8,579 nucleotides of DNA from Synergistaceae bacterium (GTDB taxonomy: Bacteria; Synergistota; Synergistia; Synergistales; Synergistaceae). Shown piece after piece: positions 5,314-8,579 of this stretch (position 1 is the stretch's first letter; each line of letters opens with the position of its first letter). The stretch lies in contig JAUNSQ010000064.1 of assembly GCA_030539135.1 (NCBI GenBank), positions 1 to 8,579 on the forward strand, written 5' to 3'. The notes beneath the pieces were generated by a model. It worked only from the letters and a program-made list of their open reading frames with translations, ran no database searches and had not been told where the DNA came from. The translations under genes and the position numbers were made by a program.

Positions 5314-6671
5314 CAGAATTTTTGCCGCACTCTGAAATAGAGGCTCTGTCCGCCTGGGCGCTTGACGAATGTCTGCGCGGAGGGGCCTCGGGAGCCGACG
5401 TTCTTTACTCTGAGGGCGAGGGCAGCGGCCTGTCGCTCAAGGATGGCGAAGTAGAGGAGTGCGTTTCAGGCGCGGCGGCCGGCATAGGCGTCAGGACGAT
5501 AATGTCCGATGGACGTCAGGGCATAGCCTACGGCAACAGCCTCGACAAAATGTCCGTGAGGAAGATCGTGGAGTGGAGCGTTGCCAACTGTAAGAAGTCC
5601 GAACCCGACGAAGGGGTCTCGCTCTACTCGGGCGAGCTTGTCACAGACCCCGCGATAGCCTGCGAGGACGAACGCATATCGCGCGTTGCGCCGCAGGATC
5701 GCATGAAGTATTGCAAAGAGATGACGGATATTGCCAAATCCGCGGATAAGAGGATAATATCCGTTCGCGGAGCCAGCTGGCACGACGGCTGGGGGGCTTC
5801 GTTCTACTGCACGACCACGGGGCTTGCCGGTTGGGACCGCGGAAGCAGCGCGAACTGTGCCGTTACGGTCTTGGCGCAGCAAGGAGCTGCGACAGAGATC
5901 GGCGGTTACGGGATAGAGTCGCGCCTCTTCGACGAGCTTGATATCAATGAGACAGCCTCTCTGGCGGTGAAGAAGACGGTCGCGTATCTTGGTTCCTCTC
6001 TGATGAAGACGGGGACGTATACGCTGGTGATAGAACCCGAGACCGCCGCGTCGTTGATAGACGTGATTGGAGACCTCTTCTGCGCGCCTGAGATACATAA
6101 GGGCCGCTCGCTGATGAAGGATAAACTCGGAAGTATCGTCGCTTCGCCATGCGTATCGCTCGTCGACGACGGACGCATACCGTGGAAGGCAGGGACCGGA
6201 TGCTGGGACGACGAGGGATTTCCGACAGGGCGCACCGTGCTGATAAAAGACGGCATCGCGTCGTCGTACCTCTATAATTTGCAGTACGCCTCGAAGGACG
6301 GAGTGAAGTCCACCGGCAACGCCTGCCGCGGGATGTCCACGTTGCCCGACGTTGGGACGACCAACCTTATCCTAGAGCCAGGGCGCGAGACGCAGGAGGC
6401 CCTTGTCTCGAATGTCAAAGACGGGCTTTTTATCACGGAGCTCATGGGGATGCACACGATAGACCCGGTAAGCGGGGATTTTTCGATCGGCGCGAAGGGC
6501 GTCAGGATAGAGAATGGAGCTTTCACTCACGCGGTGAGCGGCGTCACGATAGCTTCAAACTTGATGGACTTTATACAACAGATAGTTTCCGTTGGATCAG
6601 ACCTTAAATTTTTCGGCCCCGTAGCGGCGCCGACGTTGGTGGTGGAGGATGTTGTCATTGCAGGGGAATAA
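5310..6671 (+). CDS. pmbA: PmbA/TldE-type subunit of the TldD/TldE metalloprotease family
   Basis: This 453-residue protein matches the length and pattern of the PmbA/TldE half of the TldD-TldE protease. In E. coli the pair trims microcin B17 leader peptide and degrades the CcdA antitoxin; elsewhere it clips short unfolded peptides. Signatures are GIGVR and DGRQGIAYG in the N-terminal domain (58-75), then the C-terminal DDEGFPTGRTVLIKDG (300-315), KSTGNA (333-338), VSGDFSIGAKGVRIENG (387-403) and the VSGVTIASN strand (409-417). No HExxH is present, so this is the non-catalytic PmbA-like subunit rather than TldD, whose gene is not in the window. The start is GTG, overlapping the aldolase stop (GTGA), with GGAG 10 bases upstream (5296-5299). 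Cytosolic. The family is sure; the partner and substrates are not visible. Confidence 0.92.
   Translation: MTEFLPHSEIEALSAWALDECLRGGASGADVLYSEGEGSGLSLKDGEVEECVSGAAAGIGVRTIMSDGRQGIAYGNSLDKMSVRKIVEWSVANCKKSEPDEGVSLYSGELVTDPAIACEDERISRVAPQDRMKYCKEMTDIAKSADKRIISVRGASWHDGWGASFYCTTTGLAGWDRGSSANCAVTVLAQQGAATEIGGYGIESRLFDELDINETASLAVKKTVAYLGSSLMKTGTYTLVIEPETAASLIDVIGDLFCAPEIHKGRSLMKDKLGSIVASPCVSLVDDGRIPWKAGTGCWDDEGFPTGRTVLIKDGIASSYLYNLQYASKDGVKSTGNACRGMSTLPDVGTTNLILEPGRETQEALVSNVKDGLFITELMGMHTIDPVSGDFSIGAKGVRIENGAFTHAVSGVTIASNLMDFIQQIVSVGSDLKFFGPVAAPTLVVEDVVIAGE
6644..6648 (+). promoter_or_regulatory. Ribosome binding site that favours TTG 6658 as the amidase start
   Basis: GGAGG directly abuts the in-frame ATG at 6649, leaving no spacer, and lies 3 bases before TTG 6652. 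TTG 6658 has an ideal 9-base spacer. The site is inside the end of the pmbA coding sequence. Confidence 0.45.
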
Positions 6672-7980
6672 AAAATGGATATGCCTTATGCTCGCGGCCG
6701 CCGCGATAATGATTTTTGCGGCCGTTGCGATTGCCGATACACTTCCTCTCTATTATGGAGAGGTCAAGAAGGGCGACGTCACGTCGCGCAAAAACCCATC
6801 CGGCGGGACGGACGTAGCGATCGAGGAAGTCATCTCGTCGCTCGGCCTCGCGCGTACTGGAAACCAGCAGGCGATAGTCGTCATGCTCGACGGAAAGAAG
6901 ATGGAATTTTGGAGCGGTTCCAGCGCCGTGCGTTCGGCCGGCGCGCTCGTCAGCCTTCCGTCTCCGATATATACTGACGGAGGCCATTGGTGGGCGGATT
7001 CTAAATCGATGGCTAGCATACTGGACCAGTTCTATACGTCTATCGGCAAGAAACCCGGAATGAGCTGGGGACAGCCGACTCAGCTGCAAGAGCCGGCGAA
7101 GACGGACAAGAAGACTCAGGACACGAAGGCAAAGGCTGAGAGCAAAGACAATAAGCCCGCGCCGAAGTCCGAGGATAAGAAGCAGACGCAGACCGCTCAG
7201 CCGACACAAATTGAAGAGCCGCTTCAGGAACACGCGCTGATCCCCGATGTCAAAGACGCGTTTTCCGGGCAGAAAAAGCGCCCTGTTGTCGTCCTAGACG
7301 CGGGGCACGGCGGACACGACCCGGGGGCCAGCGGCAACGGTACGATAGAAAAGGTGATCAACCTCAAGGCTGTTCTCACGCTTGGCAGGATACTTGAACA
7401 GTACGGCGTGGACGTCCGCTACAGCAGACGCACGGACGTGTTCCTCAAGCTCGCCGAGCGCACTGCCTTCGCTAACGACAGCAACGCGAACGTGTTTGTA
7501 AGTATGCACTGCAACGCGATGCCGAGAGGCAAGAACGCGTCTGGGATAGAATTTTACATCATGGCTCCGCCTACCGACCGCGACGCAATGCGCCTGGCTA
7601 TATATGAAAACAAAGAAATATCCGGCGGCGCTGAGACGTCCAAAGAAGTCGAAGCCCGGGCCGATAAAAAGACGCAGCTGCTCCTTAAGATACTTGGCGA
7701 CATGCAGCAGAACGGGAAGATAAGCGAGAGCACGACGATGACCGAGGTCATGCACAGCTCGGCCAGAGCGTCCGGGCTTTCGATACGCAAAGTGAGACAG
7801 GCGCCGTTTTTCGTCCTTCGCGGGGCGGGAATGCCGGCGGTCCTCATCGAGATGGGCTACGTCACCAATTCATCCGACGCGGCCAAGCTGAGGTCTCAGG
7901 GCTATTTGAACCAGATCTGTGGAAGCTTCGCAAAGGGCATTGTCTCTTATATAAAAGAAAATCCTGTCACGGTACAATAG
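6658..7980 (+). CDS. Exported N-acetylmuramoyl-L-alanine amidase (Amidase_3) with N-terminal stalk-like domain
   Basis: Cuts the amide bond between MurNAc and the peptide stem in peptidoglycan, acting outside the inner membrane. Numbered from TTG 6658, residues 6-27 are a basic then hydrophobic signal ending AVAIAD. Residues 30-135 resemble the copper-amine-oxidase N-terminal (stalk) fold, with VVMLDGKKMEFW and GGHWWADS. Residues 144-190 are a flexible linker rich in K, Q, T, E and P. From 209 the Amidase_3 domain runs to the end: VLDAGHGGHDPGA with zinc ligand H217, E231 in GTIEKVINL, H284 in VSMHCNA, and the catalytic glutamate E398 in VLIEMGYVTN. All are intact. This resembles AmiC/CwlV-type enzymes. 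The start overlaps the end of pmbA; ATG 6649 would add three residues. A GerMN-like protein follows after about 24 bases, so the pair may act together on the cell wall. Confidence 0.93.
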   Translation: MQGNKKWICLMLAAAAIMIFAAVAIADTLPLYYGEVKKGDVTSRKNPSGGTDVAIEEVISSLGLARTGNQQAIVVMLDGKKMEFWSGSSAVRSAGALVSLPSPIYTDGGHWWADSKSMASILDQFYTSIGKKPGMSWGQPTQLQEPAKTDKKTQDTKAKAESKDNKPAPKSEDKKQTQTAQPTQIEEPLQEHALIPDVKDAFSGQKKRPVVVLDAGHGGHDPGASGNGTIEKVINLKAVLTLGRILEQYGVDVRYSRRTDVFLKLAERTAFANDSNANVFVSMHCNAMPRGKNASGIEFYIMAPPTDRDAMRLAIYENKEISGGAETSKEVEARADKKTQLLLKILGDMQQNGKISESTTMTEVMHSSARASGLSIRKVRQAPFFVLRGAGMPAVLIEMGYVTNSSDAAKLRSQGYLNQICGSFAKGIVSYIKENPVTVQ

Positions 7981-8004
7981 GCAGCAGACACGGGAGGAAA
8001 ATAC

Positions 8005-8579
8005 ATGAGGGATTCGGAAGAAAGAGTCAGACATTTCGTCGTAACTGGGGAGAAGAAAAACCTTGACGAACCGGCTGTTGGGCGCAGGCGCTCGGGGCTT
8101 GCTTCATCGCGCCGCGACGACCATGACGACGAAGATACATACAGCCCGCGCCGCAGATCGCTCCGCGACCGCGAGTATGAGGACGACGAGCCGCGCAGAC
8201 CGTCGAAGAGGCGTTCTGTCGAGGACTTCGACGACTATGACGAAGAGGCCGAGGCGCGTAAAGCCCCGTTCCTTGTCAGAGTTTTCGCGTGGATAGCCCT
8301 GCTCGCGATACTCTTTGCGTGCGGATACCTCGGCGCGAATTATTTCTTCAACTGGGCTGATAAAAAGACCGGCAAGCGCGTTGGCGACGTCATAGGAACG
8401 ACCACGGAAATCAAACGGGCGGACACTGCGGCGAACAATATATCGCCGACAGCAGGTTCCGCAGTGTACACGATCTACATCCCCGAGAACGGAAAGTTCA
8501 TCGAACGCCCCGCGGACATACAGAAGGGCACAAGGGAAAACGATGTCGCAAAGATACTCGCGATGTATATCGACGGCCT
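8005..8579 (+). CDS. Membrane-anchored protein with charged cytosolic tail and GerMN-like domain, 3' end off the window
   Basis: The first 191 residues are present and the frame is still open at the window edge. Residues 1-86 are strikingly rich in R, D and E with few hydrophobics (RRR, DDHDDED, EDDEPRRPSKRR, DFDDYDEE), so this is probably a disordered cytosolic tail. One transmembrane helix follows at about 89-110, then a linker. From about 153 (VYTIYIPENGKFIERPADI, then VAKILAMYIDG) the pattern is that of the start of a GerMN domain, a small fold first known from spore germination and sporulation proteins but also found in non-sporulating bacteria. The anchor would place it outside the inner membrane. 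The ATG is supported by GGAGG at 7993-7997, 7 bases upstream. It follows the amidase, which suggests a cell-wall role. GerMN assignment is moderate because the domain is cut off. Confidence 0.72.
   Translation, partial: MRDSEERVRHFVVTGEKKNLDEPAVGRRRSGLASSRRDDHDDEDTYSPRRRSLRDREYEDDEPRRPSKRRSVEDFDDYDEEAEARKAPFLVRVFAWIALLAILFACGYLGANYFFNWADKKTGKRVGDVIGTTTEIKRADTAANNISPTAGSAVYTIYIPENGKFIERPADIQKGTRENDVAKILAMYIDG

Noticed and set aside
5466..6098. 210-codon open frame on the minus strand
   Set aside because: It lies entirely inside pmbA. Its composition (many R, H, A, V) and lack of motifs mark it as a shadow frame.
7084..7223. Possible tandem repeat in the amidase linker
   Set aside because: The stretch is low-complexity (K, Q, T, E, P) but shows no regular repeat unit at DNA or protein level.
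6655..7233. 192-codon minus-strand frame with Leu-rich stretches
   Set aside because: It is antisense to the amidase. The Leu/Arg runs mirror the Lys/Glu/Gln-rich linker on the other strand, so it is not a membrane protein.
8063..8296. 77-codon plus-strand frame rich in R and T
   Set aside because: It is an alternative frame of the charged tail region of the last gene, which has a strong SD and a continuing coding frame.

Overview
The window looks like bacterial chromosome with a fairly high G+C content. It has tightly packed genes, strong Shine-Dalgarno (SD) sequences, ATGA/GTGA stop-start overlaps and frequent GTG starts. The gene set (YfcE-like phosphodiesterase, GAF membrane protein, PHP phosphoesterase, threonine aldolase, PmbA/TldE, periplasmic amidase, GerMN-like protein) recalls anaerobic, non-spore-forming diderms such as Synergistota. 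That placement is an inference from general resemblance and was not tested by any search.

Bases 1-150 are different. They hold a piece from the middle of a purM gene (minus strand) with about 38% G+C by hand count, A/T-ending codons and no 5' half. It stops abruptly near 145-160 and is followed by about 60-70 unassigned bases. This reads as an assembly chimera or a recombination scar, and the edge needs care.

Bases 222-1907 are a three-gene minus-strand operon. In transcription order it holds a small putative winged-helix protein with a Cys-rich tail, a YaiI/YqxD (DUF188) PIN-like protein, and an exported ComEC-type metallo-beta-lactamase-fold hydrolase. Bases 1908-2075 are an A/T-rich divergent promoter region with candidate promoters on both strands and two short inverted repeats.

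Bases 2076-8579 form a single plus-strand run of seven genes with almost no gaps. They are a YfcE-type phosphodiesterase, a four-helix membrane protein with a GAF domain, a PHP-domain phosphoesterase of the YciV/RNase AM type, low-specificity L-threonine aldolase, PmbA/TldE, an exported N-acetylmuramoyl-L-alanine amidase, and a membrane-anchored protein that starts a GerMN-like domain and runs off the window. The first part is nucleotide and amino-acid housekeeping; the last part is cell-envelope work. I see no tRNA, rRNA, CRISPR array, insertion sequence, phage gene or obvious defence system. Nothing here convincingly forms an undescribed system. The most unusual items are the purM junction, the GAF protein with no output domain, the small Cys-tailed regulator beside a divergent promoter, and the highly charged tail of the last protein.
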